Shown: positions 40,705 to 50,349, counted from the first letter of the stretch. The stretch is DNA of 64,000 nucleotides from CAG-217 sp963638105 (GCA_963638105.1 CAVHPP010000008.1:1-64000); one strand, 5' to 3'. A program made the numbers and translations. Notes: generated by a model from the sequence alone, not told the origin.

Positions 40705-42555
40705 TTACATATCAATATCGGTGTCGATCTCAAAGTAGCGAGAGCCGAACCAATGCTCCTTAATGGAGTAGGATTTCTCCAGCGCCTTGGTATCTGCGTC
40801 ACTGTCGGTAGAAGCCATGGCCTGCTGGGCGGTGTACTTCCATGCGGGCATATTTGTCTGCTTCACAAAGTACATAATATGATAGCCGTAGTCCGTCTGT
40901 ACAATGGCCACATCGCCGCTCTTGCGGCTGCTGTCAAAGCACCAGTTGCCAAAGGAATTGACCATCTGACCGGGGTATACATTCTCATACAAACCGCCGT
41001 TGTTGGCGTTGTTGTCCGCAGAATTATCCTTCGCCAGCTGGGCAAAGGCGTCCTCGGTCTTCTTGCCGCTGTTATACTGGGCCAAAATCTTCTCGGCCTT
41101 CTTCTTGGCGGCGTTCCACTGCTTGGTGGTCGCCTTGGTGGCGGGAGTCTTGGCACTATCCGTCTCCGGCTTAATGAGAATGTGGCGTACATTAACGGTC
41201 TTGGTCTCAGACAGGGCCACCGGGCGCAGAACATACACCACAGAGGTGCTGTACTGCTTCACATCACCGGCCTTGCGATCCTTGCTGTACAGCCAGTCCA
41301 AACCGGGATACTTGGTGCTGTCCTTGCTGTCCGCAGTGGCAATGGCCATCTGCTGGTTCTTCAAGGTGGTCTTGGTCACATCCAGCTGGGTGGAATAACC
41401 GGCATCCTTATAGGCTTTCTTGTAGAAATCGGAGGAGGCATACGCGCTGCACAAAGCAGTGAAGTTGGAACCGTCGCTCTTCAACGCCTTGGCAAAGGCC
41501 TTGGCATCATCCTCGGTATCGCACTCAAAGGCACGAATGCTTACGCTCACCAAGTCGTCCCGATTTTCTTTAAGGTACTTATTATAGTCATCCTCGGAGT
41601 AGGTCTTGCTGGCTTTTTTGTCAGACAGATCACTCTTATAATTCTGGGCAATGTAGGCGATCTTAGCCTCCTGGCGGAAAGTCTTTTCCGTTACGCCGCG
41701 ACCCATGGCCTTTACAAGGTAAGCGCTCAAGGTGTAGCCGTACTTATGCGCCTGTTCCGTGTACTGCTTCATAGTATCATCAATGTCGCTCTGCTGCTCA
41801 TCGGTGATTTTCGGCTCTTTGCCGTCGTTGGCCTTTACAGCCTCCAGGTAGTACATGTAATTGGACTTGATAGTCTCCAGCACTTCGTCGTGCAGGTACT
41901 GCAGCCAAGTGACTTCCTTATTGTCGTCATTCTTGGTGGTCTGCTTGGACAGGGGCTTGTCAAAGTCCACATCCAGGTGGTACTGGCTCAAATCCAGGCC
42001 GTACTGCTCGTACTTGCTCTGCTGGCTCTGCATATTGTTGTAAGTGGTAGCAAAGTAGTAGTTGTATGTACTTACTTTAATATTGGCCTTTTGATCCTTG
42101 CCGTCGGTAACGGTCAGCGCCGTCACCGTCTGGGCCGGCCAGCCCAGGTAGCTGATAAAGCCCTTTCGCACGGTACCGGTGGCCACATAGGTCACCAGCA
42201 GCGCCACTACAACTACCACCGCAACCACAGAGGTTACGATCTTCTTGGTGCGCCTGGCCATCTGCAAGGCGGCTTTTTTGCTGCCCAGTACAGCCAGCTG
42301 GCTTTGCAGTGCCTTGAGCTTTTGCTGCTCTTTTTCTTTCTTCTCGGTGTCGCTCTCTGCGGCAACGGCGGCCTTGGCAGCCTCGATTTCCTTTAAGAGC
42401 TTTTCCTTCTTGGCAGCTAACTTAGCTGCGTTCTTTTCTGCCTTTTTCGCAGCGGCCTGCTTTTTCTTCTCTGCCTTTTTGTTGTCGGCGTCGGAAGAAA
42501 GGGTCTTGCCGCCGGTCAAAAGATCGTCGTCCAGTTCTTTTTTGTCTTTTGCCAT
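40705..42555 (-). CDS. Membrane-anchored parvulin (PpiC-type) with cytoplasmic coiled coil
   Basis: This protein has 616 residues. The first ~100 are Lys/Ala/Glu-rich coiled coil without signal peptide, then one membrane helix (about 105-125) with basic RRTKK before it, so the bulk is extracytoplasmic. A SurA/PrsA-like chaperone part follows, and the parvulin rotamase begins at VNVRHILIKP (about 455) and continues through GDVAIVQTDYGYHIMYF. It would help exported proteins fold. PrsA homologues are usually lipoproteins of about 300 residues; here the anchor is a helix with a large cytoplasmic extension. It is a tandem paralogue of the next gene upstream, with its own promoter. Confidence 0.85.
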   Translation of the reverse strand: MAKDKKELDDDLLTGGKTLSSDADNKKAEKKKQAAAKKAEKNAAKLAAKKEKLLKEIEAAKAAVAAESDTEKKEKEQQKLKALQSQLAVLGSKKAALQMARRTKKIVTSVVAVVVVVALLVTYVATGTVRKGFISYLGWPAQTVTALTVTDGKDQKANIKVSTYNYYFATTYNNMQSQQSKYEQYGLDLSQYHLDVDFDKPLSKQTTKNDDNKEVTWLQYLHDEVLETIKSNYMYYLEAVKANDGKEPKITDEQQSDIDDTMKQYTEQAHKYGYTLSAYLVKAMGRGVTEKTFRQEAKIAYIAQNYKSDLSDKKASKTYSEDDYNKYLKENRDDLVSVSIRAFECDTEDDAKAFAKALKSDGSNFTALCSAYASSDFYKKAYKDAGYSTQLDVTKTTLKNQQMAIATADSKDSTKYPGLDWLYSKDRKAGDVKQYSTSVVYVLRPVALSETKTVNVRHILIKPETDSAKTPATKATTKQWNAAKKKAEKILAQYNSGKKTEDAFAQLAKDNSADNNANNGGLYENVYPGQMVNSFGNWCFDSSRKSGDVAIVQTDYGYHIMYFVKQTNMPAWKYTAQQAMASTDSDADTKALEKSYSIKEHWFGSRYFEIDTDIDM

Positions 42556-42605
42556 TTGTCAATCATCCTTAATTCGTTAGAATTTACTAAAAACAATGCA
42601 AAGAT

Positions 42606-42634
42606 ATTTTACACTACTTGCTAAAATATTACAA
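42606..42634 (-). promoter_or_regulatory. Promoter of the first parvulin gene
   Basis: Minus strand: TTGTAA (42629-42634), 17 bp, TAAAAT (42606-42611). Confidence 0.7.
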
Positions 42635-42664
42635 GGGTTTTTTGTTTTTTTTCAATAAAATATA

Positions 42665-42697
42665 CAAAAAGCAGGCGTTCTCCGGAGAGAGCGCCTG
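42665..42697 (-). terminator. Terminator of the second parvulin gene
   Basis: An interrupted stem with CAGGCG/CGCCTG at its base and CTC/GAG near the tip (42672-42697) is followed on the minus strand by CTTTTTG. Confidence 0.82.
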
Positions 42698-42716
42698 TCC
42701 TCTTTTGGTTTTGGAA

Positions 42717-44549
42717 TTATTCGCCGGTGGTGCCGGAGGCAGCAGAGCTGCCGGCGGTGGTTTTCTCCTCCGGCTTAGCCTGGGTGGCCTTCTTCATCAC
42801 CGTCTTGTGCTCCTTTACGGCACAGCCGTCAACCATCTGGGTCTCCCGGTCGGAGAGAATGTCCTTTTTACAGTTGTACTGGTACTGGGGACATTTGTCA
42901 ATGAAATACATAATGTGGTAGCCGTACTTGGACTTTACAATGGCCACATCGCCGTACTTGCGGCTGTCGTCCATAGCCCATTTCTCAAACTCGGCCACCA
43001 TGGCGCCCTTTTTGGTGCCCTCAATCATACCGCCGAAAATGCCCTGACCGCCTGCGGAGGTGGAATTGGTATCGGCGCTGTTTTCCTCCGCCAACATGGC
43101 AAAATCATACTCGGTCTTGTCCGTCTTGTTGTACTGTGCCAGCAGCTTTTCAGCCTTTTCTTTGGCAGCTGCCCACTCTTTTTTGGTATACTTCTTCTCG
43201 GTGGAGGAGGTGCTGCTGTCCTTGCTGTCGTCCCCGGGAGTCACCAGCAGGTGCCGCACGGAGTACACGGTGGTCTCGTCCAGCTTAGGCGTGCCGGTCT
43301 TAATGAACAGATAGATAAATCCGTTTTCCTCGTCGCAGTAATAAGTGGTGTCGCCCACCTTGGTGCTGTCGTTAAACAGCCACTGGGTGGTCTCCTTGCC
43401 GTAGGAGGTGTCCTTGGCGGTCATGGTGTTCTCCACATACTCGCCAAGCCCATCCACAGCCTTGGCCTCATTCTCAAAGTAGCCGCCGGCTACATACTGC
43501 TTGATTAGATCCGCGCACACGGTGGGGATCATCTTTTTCATATCCTTTACGGAATGGATCTTGGTCAGGTACTCCTTTGCCTTTTTCACCGACGCTGCCT
43601 TGGTCTCTGCGCTGGTGGTGTCATAGGTCATCTCAATAAAGGCAAAGTTGCAGTTGTAATAATCTTTACTGTGCTCCTTATAGAACGCATTGTATTCCGC
43701 ATCGCTGATGTTGGAACGAGTCAGCGTGTGGCGATAATAATTCTCTGCAATATACGCCTGCTCCTGCACGGTCTCCAGCGTGGCAGCGGTGCAGTAATCG
43801 CCGAAGTTCTTCGCAATATAATCGTCCAGGGACTGGTTGGCCTCGGAAGCGCTGGACTTTAAGCTGTCCATCTGCTCCTTGATGCTCTTCTTCTGATCCG
43901 CCGTCAGGGTAATGCCCGCTGCCTGCCCGGCCTCATAATACGAGGTCACATACTGGATCTGATCCACGGTCTTGTCCTTGAACATTTGCAACCATGTAAT
44001 CTTCTCCCCATCGGAATCGGTCACATACTGCTTGCTGTAATCCTTGGTGGAGTCCAAGTCATAGTAGCCGTAATTGGCGTAGTTCAGGTAGTTCTGAACG
44101 ATACGGGAATAATAGTAGTTGTATGCGCCCAGAGACACTTTTGTCTCACCCACCGTCAGAGCCGTGCCGCCGGGATTGAGCATTTCGCCCTCTTTGCCGT
44201 TAGGCACGGTGTAGTAGCGCACACCCAACACCGCCAATACAGCCACCACGGCTGCAAACAGCAGACAAAACAGGGTGATCTTCAGGGGTGCCGTACGCAC
44301 GGTAATCTGCTTTTCGCCGCTGTTTACTGCGGCGTCGGCAGCAGGTACAGACTCTACCGGGCGAGGCTTCTCCGCCGGCATCTGGATCTCAAACTGATCA
44401 TCGGCCAGAAAATTGTCATCCAAAGTAGGCGCCTGCGCCTCAAATTCCCAATTGTCATTTTCCTCATAACGCACAGAGGGCTTGGTTGCTTCCGGCGGTG
44501 CCGTATCCTTCTGCGGCTCATCACCGGACCATTTTTTCTCGTCGTCCAT
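42717..44549 (-). CDS. Membrane-anchored parvulin (PpiC-type), paralogue
   Basis: This 610-residue protein has an acidic cytoplasmic N-terminus (about 85 residues, Asp/Glu/Pro-rich), a membrane helix (about 89-111), a SurA-like chaperone region and a parvulin domain starting VYSVRHLLVTPGDD (about 435) and ending near DVAIVKSKYGYHIMYF. The tail is Thr/Gly/Ser-rich. The domain plan matches the neighbouring paralogue, but the cytoplasmic part is acidic here and basic there. Promoter at 44583-44611, terminator at 42665. Confidence 0.85.
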   Translation of the reverse strand: MDDEKKWSGDEPQKDTAPPEATKPSVRYEENDNWEFEAQAPTLDDNFLADDQFEIQMPAEKPRPVESVPAADAAVNSGEKQITVRTAPLKITLFCLLFAAVVAVLAVLGVRYYTVPNGKEGEMLNPGGTALTVGETKVSLGAYNYYYSRIVQNYLNYANYGYYDLDSTKDYSKQYVTDSDGEKITWLQMFKDKTVDQIQYVTSYYEAGQAAGITLTADQKKSIKEQMDSLKSSASEANQSLDDYIAKNFGDYCTAATLETVQEQAYIAENYYRHTLTRSNISDAEYNAFYKEHSKDYYNCNFAFIEMTYDTTSAETKAASVKKAKEYLTKIHSVKDMKKMIPTVCADLIKQYVAGGYFENEAKAVDGLGEYVENTMTAKDTSYGKETTQWLFNDSTKVGDTTYYCDEENGFIYLFIKTGTPKLDETTVYSVRHLLVTPGDDSKDSSTSSTEKKYTKKEWAAAKEKAEKLLAQYNKTDKTEYDFAMLAEENSADTNSTSAGGQGIFGGMIEGTKKGAMVAEFEKWAMDDSRKYGDVAIVKSKYGYHIMYFIDKCPQYQYNCKKDILSDRETQMVDGCAVKEHKTVMKKATQAKPEEKTTAGSSAASGTTGE

Positions 44550-44582
44550 AGAACAATGCTCCTTTGTTTCAATGTCTTATCA

Positions 44583-44611
44583 ATTATACTATACTTAGAC
44601 TGCGGTTGCAA
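44583..44611 (-). promoter_or_regulatory. Promoter of the second parvulin gene
   Basis: Minus strand: TTGCAA (44606-44611), 17 bp, TATAAT (44583-44588). One of at least six promoters in this part of the window with the -35 hexamer TTGCAA. Confidence 0.82.
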
Positions 44612-44658
44612 CCTTTCTTTGCCGATGAAGGTGTAAACAATCTGTAAATCCCCCGCCC

Positions 44659-44687
44659 TTGCAAAATTCGCTGTCTTGTAGTAATAT
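44659..44687 (+). promoter_or_regulatory. Promoter of the O-antigen-ligase-like gene
   Basis: TTGCAA (44659-44664), 17 bp, TAATAT (44682-44687). Divergent from the parvulin promoter. Confidence 0.78.
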
Positions 44688-44738
44688 AGGGGCAGAAAAC
44701 GCCAAGAAAAGTGCAGCCCCCCTGCACGGAGAGTGTAT

Positions 44739-46106
44739 ATGAAAGAAAAACTTGCCGCGCTGAAAATCGAATATCGCACCAACCCGGGCTGGTGTTGGCT
44801 CATTGCCATCCTGTTTCTCTTTCCCCTGCTGCCGGAGTATGTAAGTCCCTTTATTCTGTTTGCGGGCTTTATCGTCTTTAAGGTGCAATGGAGCCGGGAG
44901 GGGCGAAAGGCCAAGGTGGGCACCATTGGCAAATTGATGATGCTGTTTATGGGCTATGCCCTTCTCAGTACCCTTTGGTCCCCCACGCCGTTCTCCACCT
45001 TTTCCACCGCCGCGCTGTGGTGGGGTATGTTTCTGCTCCAGGTGATGATCTACAACTTGGCCCGCAGCCGGGACAAAATCGACGCCCTGCTGCAAACCTG
45101 CACTGCCAGCGCCTGCGTCAACGGCGTAATCGGCACCTTGCAGATCTGCGGCTACACCCTGAACCGCTACGATTATATTCCGGACAGTGCTGTGCTGGTG
45201 ACCCCGCTGTATAAGGGACTGGACAAGTTCGTTTACACCCACCTGCCCTTTGCCATCAGCACCAAGACCTTTGACTCCCGAGCCAGCGGCACTTTTTCCA
45301 ATCCCAATCTGCTGGCCACCCAAATGGTGATCGCCTACCCCATTTCCATTTACCTGTTCTTAAACGCCAAAACGAAAAAGCAGAAAGTGCTGTGCTTTCT
45401 TGCCAATGTGCTTATCAGTGCCGGGCTCAGTTCCACCCTGACCCGCGCCGGCTGCGTGATTGCTTTGGCCGGCTGGGTCTTTATGTTCATTGTACTGTGC
45501 CGCCGGTACTGGAAGCAAATGCTCACCATCTTCCTGCCCACCATTGCGGTGATCGTGCCCTCCGTTCTCACCCGGTACGGCATTATCTTCTCCTCCGGGG
45601 GCAACGGCGAGGCCAAAAAGTCCTCTGTGGCGCATTTTAATATTTGGGAAAGCCTGATCGACTATGTGCTCTCCCACACCCGGGCATTTTTTATCGGCAC
45701 CGGCTTCGGCTGCGAGGAAACCGGCAACATTCTCAAGTATATGTACAATCTGGACAAACCCCACGCCCACAATTTTGTCATTGAATTTTGGGTAGAACTG
45801 GGGGTGGTCGGCATTATTCTGCTGGGCATTCTCTTGATTTGGAGCGCCGGCAAACTGCTGGAAATCAACACCAACAATTCCAGAAAGCTGACCCTTGTAT
45901 TTTGTGTATTCACCTCCCTGGTGCTGTACCTGGGCTTTGGCCTGTCGGACTTTATTTTCAACTCCCCCAAGCAAATGATCTTTTTGTTCCTGCTGCTGGG
46001 GCTGACCCAATCCATCAGCTACTGCTACGACAAGACCGTCATTACAGACGCCCGCACCCTGGAACGAGCCGCCCGCAAAGAGATCCGCAACACCTTAAAC
46101 CAATAA
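44739..46106 (+). CDS. O-antigen ligase/polymerase family membrane protein
   Basis: This 455-residue protein has about ten membrane helices and the Wzy/WaaL-type signature region: ASGTFSNPNLLATQM and, in the large external loop, HAHNFVIEFWVELGVVGI. These enzymes transfer or polymerise lipid-linked glycans outside the membrane, so a surface polysaccharide or teichoic-type polymer is likely. No other glycan-assembly genes are adjacent. The start at 44739 has GGAG seven bases upstream; a GTG two codons earlier overlaps the spacing region. Confidence 0.85.
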   Translation: MKEKLAALKIEYRTNPGWCWLIAILFLFPLLPEYVSPFILFAGFIVFKVQWSREGRKAKVGTIGKLMMLFMGYALLSTLWSPTPFSTFSTAALWWGMFLLQVMIYNLARSRDKIDALLQTCTASACVNGVIGTLQICGYTLNRYDYIPDSAVLVTPLYKGLDKFVYTHLPFAISTKTFDSRASGTFSNPNLLATQMVIAYPISIYLFLNAKTKKQKVLCFLANVLISAGLSSTLTRAGCVIALAGWVFMFIVLCRRYWKQMLTIFLPTIAVIVPSVLTRYGIIFSSGGNGEAKKSSVAHFNIWESLIDYVLSHTRAFFIGTGFGCEETGNILKYMYNLDKPHAHNFVIEFWVELGVVGIILLGILLIWSAGKLLEINTNNSRKLTLVFCVFTSLVLYLGFGLSDFIFNSPKQMIFLFLLLGLTQSISYCYDKTVITDARTLERAARKEIRNTLNQ

Positions 46107-46113
46107 GCAAGAG

Positions 46114-46140
46114 CCGTCTGCCTTGGGCAGACGGTTTTTC
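46114..46140 (+). terminator. Terminator of the O-antigen-ligase-like gene
   Basis: A 9-bp perfect stem (46114-46122 with 46126-46134) with a 3-nt loop is followed by T5. Confidence 0.88.
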
Positions 46141-46164
46141 ATTTTAATTTTTAGCAAAGGTATA

Positions 46165-46193
46165 TTGCAAATCCCGTATGAAAGTGGTATGAT
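46165..46193 (+). promoter_or_regulatory. Promoter of trkA-trkH
   Basis: TTGCAA (46165-46170), 17 bp, TATGAT (46188-46193). No c-di-AMP riboswitch-like structure is seen in the roughly 50-nt leader. Confidence 0.8.
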
Positions 46194-46247
46194 TTGGGGC
46201 AGTATAGGTTTGTAATTCTACTAAATCTAATTAAATGAGGAAAAAGA

Positions 46248-47606
46248 ATGAATATTATTGTTGTTGGCTGTGGTAAGATCGGCTCCACCTTGGTGGAGAG
46301 CCTGTCTGCCGAGGGGCACGATGTGGTGGCGCTGGAAAAGGACGCCCACGTTCTGGAACAGATCACCAATATGTATGATGTGATGGGTGTCTGCGGCAAT
46401 GGTGCCGACTGTGAGACCCTGGAGGAAGCAGCGGTAGACAAGGCGGAACTGGTGGTGGCTGCCACCGGCTCGGACGAGATGAATATGCTGTGCTGCTTTT
46501 TTGCCCGCAAAATGGGCGCCAAGCACACCATCGCCCGGGTGCGTAACCCGGAGTACAACGACCGTTCCCTTGGCTTTATGCGCCAACAGCTGAACCTTTC
46601 CATGTCCATCAACCCGGAGCTGCTTACCGCACAGGAGCTGTTTAACACGCTTAAAGTGCCCTCTGCGGTGAAGATTGAATACTTCTCCGGGCGAAATTTT
46701 GAAATGGCAGAGTTGCGCCTGCGGGAGAACTCTATACTGGACGGCATTCGCCTGATCGACCTGCAAAAGAAGTACCATACCCGGGTGCTGATCTGCGCCG
46801 TGCGCCGGGGAGAACAGGTGTTTATCCCCGACGGCAACTTTGTTCTCCGCGGGGGCGACAAAATCAGCCTGACCGCATCTCCCGCTGAAGTTCAAAAGCT
46901 GCTCAAGCGTTTGGGCGTACTGCGCAAGCAGGCCAGAGATGTGATGATTCTGGGCGGCAGCCGCACAGCCTTTTACTTAGCGAAAATGCTCTCTAACACC
47001 GGCAACAATGTTAAGATCATCGACCAAAACCGGGCACGCTGCCGGGATCTGTGCGACGCCCTGCCAAATGCTGTGATCATTAACGGCGACGGCTCCCAGC
47101 AGGAGCTATTGTTGGAAGAGGGACTGCGTTCTATGGACGCCTTTGTGGCAATCACCGGCATTGACGAGGAGAACATTTTAATGTCCCTGTTTGCCGCGTC
47201 CCAAAATGTACCCAAGGTGATCTCCAAGGTCAACCGCAACGAGCTGGGCGATATGGCGGAGAAACTGGGATTAGACTGCCTGGTATCGCCTAAAGACATC
47301 ACCTCCGATGTGGTGGTTCGCTACGCCCGCGCCCTGCGCAACTCCCAGGACAGCAATATGGAAACGATGTATAAAATTATGGACGGCAAAGCGGAGGCGC
47401 TGGAGTTCAAGGTCTGCGGCAACTCTGCCGTAACCCAAACGGCGCTGAAAGACCTGACATTAAAGCCGAACACCCTGATTGCCGGGATCATTCGAGGCAG
47501 AAAAACCATTATCCCCACCGGCGAAGACAAGATTATGCCCGGAGACAAAGTCGTGGTGCTGGCTGCCAATCGCCGTTTGCACGACCTGACAGATATTATT
47601 AAATAA
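46248..47606 (+). CDS. trkA: Trk potassium transporter subunit TrkA
   Basis: This 452-residue cytoplasmic gating subunit is built as RCK_N-RCK_C-RCK_N-RCK_C. The first nucleotide-binding motif is VVGCGKIGSTLVESL (residues 4-18) and the second ILGGSRTAFYLAKML (about 229-243). NAD(H)/ATP and, in some Firmicutes, c-di-AMP act on RCK_C domains. It forms the potassium importer with TrkH, encoded 20 bp downstream. Confidence 0.95.
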   Translation: MNIIVVGCGKIGSTLVESLSAEGHDVVALEKDAHVLEQITNMYDVMGVCGNGADCETLEEAAVDKAELVVAATGSDEMNMLCCFFARKMGAKHTIARVRNPEYNDRSLGFMRQQLNLSMSINPELLTAQELFNTLKVPSAVKIEYFSGRNFEMAELRLRENSILDGIRLIDLQKKYHTRVLICAVRRGEQVFIPDGNFVLRGGDKISLTASPAEVQKLLKRLGVLRKQARDVMILGGSRTAFYLAKMLSNTGNNVKIIDQNRARCRDLCDALPNAVIINGDGSQQELLLEEGLRSMDAFVAITGIDEENILMSLFAASQNVPKVISKVNRNELGDMAEKLGLDCLVSPKDITSDVVVRYARALRNSQDSNMETMYKIMDGKAEALEFKVCGNSAVTQTALKDLTLKPNTLIAGIIRGRKTIIPTGEDKIMPGDKVVVLAANRRLHDLTDIIK

Positions 47607-47626
47607 GGATTAGAGGAACAGAAACC

Positions 47627-49069
47627 ATGAACCGTAAAATGGTATTTTACATGATCGGCAAGATCGTTCAGGCGGAGGCAGCCATGCTGCTGTTGCCGCT
47701 GGCGGTGGCGCTCCTCTATAAAGAAACGCCGCTGCCCTTTCTCATCACCATTGGCATAGCCCTGGTACTGGGTATCGCCCTGTCGCTGATTTTTAAGCCT
47801 AAAAACCGGGTGATCTACGCCAAAGAGGGCTTTGTAATCGTGGCTTTTGCCTGGATTGCCCTGTCCCTGATCGGTTGTATTCCCTTTGTTCTCAGCGGTG
47901 CGCTGCCCAACTTCTTTGACGCCTTTTTTGAGACAGTCAGCGGCTTTACCACCACCGGCGCCTCGGTAATGACCGATGTGGAATCCATGCCCCACGGCGT
48001 GCTGATGTGGCGCAGCTTTACCCACTGGGTGGGCGGTATGGGTGTGCTTGTCTTTATTATGGCCATCATTCCCTCGGTTACGGATCGCTCCATTCATATA
48101 CTGCGGGCGGAAATGCCCGGTCCCATTGTAGGCAAGCTGGTGCCTCGGGCCAAACAGACCGCGCGTATTCTCTATCTGATTTATGTTATTCTCACCGCAG
48201 CGGAAGTCATTTTCCTGGTGTGCGGCAAAATGCCGCTGTTTGACGCACTGGTGCATGCTTTTGGCACCGCAGGCACCGGCGGCTTTGGCATTAAAGCAGA
48301 CAGTATCGGCAGCTACTCCACCTATTGTCAGGTGGTCATTACCGTGTTTATGCTGCTGTTCGGCGTCAACTTTAACCTGTATTACCTGGCACTGCTGCGC
48401 AACTTCCGCTCTGTATTCAAAAGTCGGGAGCTGTGGTGCTACCTGGGTATCTTCGGTGTGGCTACGGCCCTGATCACCGCCAATATCTACAATCTGTACC
48501 ACAGCGTGGGCAAGGCATTGCAGCTGTCCACCTTCCAAGTGGCGTCTATTCTGACCACCACCGGCTACTCTACGGCAGACTTCGACCTGTGGCCGGATCT
48601 GTCCCGATCCATTTTATTCCTACTGATGTTTGTAGGCGGCTGTGCCGGTTCTACTGCCGGTGGACTAAAGGTCTCTCGCGTAATGCTGCTGTTTAAGCTC
48701 ATCCGCCGGGAACTGCGCCACATGCTGCACCCCCGCTCCGTAGGCGTAGTCAAATTAGAGGGTAAACGAGTGGACAACGCTACCTTAAACGGCGTCAGCG
48801 CCTACTTTCCCATTTATATGGCCTTCACCGCCGGGATCTTTCTGATCCTGTCAATGGAGCCGAACTTTAATGTGGAGAGCAACCTGTCCGCCGCCGTGTC
48901 CTGCTTTAACAACATCGGCCCCGGCCTGGGGCTGGTAGGCCCGGCGCAAAGCTATGCCGGGTACTCGGACCTGTCCAAATTTGTCCTGTCCATGGCAATG
49001 CTGCTGGGGCGGTTGGAAATCTTCCCGGTCTGGTTTGCACTCTCTCCCTCCACCTGGTCCAAAAAATAA
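47627..49069 (+). CDS. trkH: Trk potassium transporter membrane subunit TrkH
   Basis: This 480-residue membrane protein has four pore-loop repeats, each with a selectivity-filter Gly: SGFTTTGASVM, GTAGTGGFGI, TTTGYSTADFDLWP and CFNNIGPGLG. It ends with the typical LLGRLEIFPVWFAL. It is the ion channel of the Trk system. A ribosome-binding site (GAGGAA) and the 20-bp gap indicate one transcript with trkA. Confidence 0.95.
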   Translation: MNRKMVFYMIGKIVQAEAAMLLLPLAVALLYKETPLPFLITIGIALVLGIALSLIFKPKNRVIYAKEGFVIVAFAWIALSLIGCIPFVLSGALPNFFDAFFETVSGFTTTGASVMTDVESMPHGVLMWRSFTHWVGGMGVLVFIMAIIPSVTDRSIHILRAEMPGPIVGKLVPRAKQTARILYLIYVILTAAEVIFLVCGKMPLFDALVHAFGTAGTGGFGIKADSIGSYSTYCQVVITVFMLLFGVNFNLYYLALLRNFRSVFKSRELWCYLGIFGVATALITANIYNLYHSVGKALQLSTFQVASILTTTGYSTADFDLWPDLSRSILFLLMFVGGCAGSTAGGLKVSRVMLLFKLIRRELRHMLHPRSVGVVKLEGKRVDNATLNGVSAYFPIYMAFTAGIFLILSMEPNFNVESNLSAAVSCFNNIGPGLGLVGPAQSYAGYSDLSKFVLSMAMLLGRLEIFPVWFALSPSTWSKK

Positions 49070-49120
49070 AATAACCCAAGCAAAAATACCGAAGTCCGTA
49101 AAATACAGACAACAAAAAAG

Positions 49121-49167
49121 AGCCCTCTTGATGTAAAATATATACCAAGAGGGCTTTATATTTTTTG
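49121..49167 (+). terminator. Terminator of trkA-trkH
   Basis: A 10-bp stem (49121-49130 with 49146-49155) with an AT-rich loop is followed by TTATATTTTTT. The A-run upstream makes it potentially bidirectional. Confidence 0.85.
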
Positions 49168-49189
49168 CCGCTTTGCGCACACTAAGAAT

Positions 49190-49924
49190 ATGGAATTTCA
49201 GAACAGGCAAGCGCTGCGCCTGTCCTTGGAGATCGGTGCGGCTATGATGGAAAGCGGTGGCGAAGTGCGCCGCACAGAAGATACAGTCACCCGGATCAAT
49301 TATGCAGCCGGTGCCACAGACGCCCAGGTATGGGCTGTGCCGGGCATTCTCACTGCCACGGTGACCCTGGCGGACAACACCACCCACACCTGCACCAAGC
49401 GCCTGGGGCCGGAGGAAATTGACCTAACGGAACTGGATCGGCTGAACACCCTGTCCCGCCGCCTGTGCAGGGGCGAGACGGTAGACTGGACTGTCACCAA
49501 ACGCCGGGTGTATAACAGGCGCACCCGCCTGCTGTGCACCTATTTGGCCACTGCCGCCTTTTGCATTTACTTTGGCGGCACCTGGGCAGAAGCGGCGCTG
49601 TGCGGCGGATTTGGCATTTTAGTGTCTGGCTATCGACCGGCGCTGCAATCCGGCTTTACTGCCGTGCTTCTGGACGCCACGGTCGCCGGGCTACTGGCGT
49701 TTACGCCGCAGGCATTGGGACTGCCCCTGCGAGGCGCCAATATACTCATCGGGATCATCATGTTGCTGGTGCCCGGGCTGACGGTGGGCAACGCGCTGCG
49801 AGATATGATTGACGGTGATCTGCTTGCCGGACTGCTGCGACTGGCAGAAGCGGTATTGTGTGCCCTGGCGATCGCCCTGGGCTGTGCCTTTGCCCTTTGG
49901 CTGCCGGGGAGCGTGGGACGGTGA
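49190..49924 (+). CDS. Threonine/serine exporter, N-terminal half (ThrE/DUF1212 family)
   Basis: This 244-residue protein matches the N-terminal half of ThrE-like exporters: a cytoplasmic part with SLEIGAAMMESGGEVRRTED and VTKRRVYNRRT, then five membrane helices with LVPGLTVGNALRDMIDGDLLAG. Together with the next gene it makes a two-subunit version of the ten-helix exporter. The ribosome-binding site of the ATG at 49190 is weak and the trk terminator is just upstream, so promoter and exact start are uncertain. Confidence 0.85.
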   Translation: MEFQNRQALRLSLEIGAAMMESGGEVRRTEDTVTRINYAAGATDAQVWAVPGILTATVTLADNTTHTCTKRLGPEEIDLTELDRLNTLSRRLCRGETVDWTVTKRRVYNRRTRLLCTYLATAAFCIYFGGTWAEAALCGGFGILVSGYRPALQSGFTAVLLDATVAGLLAFTPQALGLPLRGANILIGIIMLLVPGLTVGNALRDMIDGDLLAGLLRLAEAVLCALAIALGCAFALWLPGSVGR

Positions 49925-50349
49925 GAGAGATCCTCTCCGGTGCCCTTGGCACTTTTGCTTTTTCTGTTTTAATGCAGGTGCCGCGGCGGCTGCTGTTCTT
50001 TACAACTTTTGGCGGTCTGCTGTCCGGCACTGTATATCGGTTTGCCGAAGAAAATGGCATGGGGGCTTTTGGCGCCACCCTATGGGGCATGCTGGCCGTT
50101 GCCCTGTACGCAGAGCGACTGGCACGGGTGCTGAAAACCCCGTCCACCGTACTGCTCTACCCCTCTACCGTGCCCCTGCTGCCCGGCAGCGCCATCTATT
50201 ATGCGATGCAATACCTGCTGTGGGGCCAGCCGGAGCAAGCCGCCGCTTATGCTGCTCAAACCTTACAGATCGCCACGGGTATGGGGCTTGGCGCTGTGCT
50301 GGTGGCGGTGCCCATTCGCCTACTGCGCGCCCATCGAGAACAAAAATAA
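49921..50349 (+). CDS. Threonine/serine exporter, C-terminal half (ThrE-associated, DUF3815-like)
   Basis: This 142-residue protein has about four membrane helices and PSTVLLYPSTVPLLPGSAIYY, typical of the small partner of ThrE-type exporters. It starts with GTG at 49921 in a four-base overlap (GTGA) with the upstream stop. The frame continues upstream to 49858, but those codons are a shadow of the neighbour. Substrate export (Thr/Ser) is a family inference. Confidence 0.82.
   Translation: MREILSGALGTFAFSVLMQVPRRLLFFTTFGGLLSGTVYRFAEENGMGAFGATLWGMLAVALYAERLARVLKTPSTVLLYPSTVPLLPGSAIYYAMQYLLWGQPEQAAAYAAQTLQIATGMGLGAVLVAVPIRLLRAHREQK

Noticed and set aside
40636..42396. 586-codon plus-strand open frame opposite the first parvulin
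   Set aside because: Leu/Gly/Val-rich antisense of a Lys/Glu/Asp-rich gene; no start signals and it crosses the terminator hairpin at 40671.
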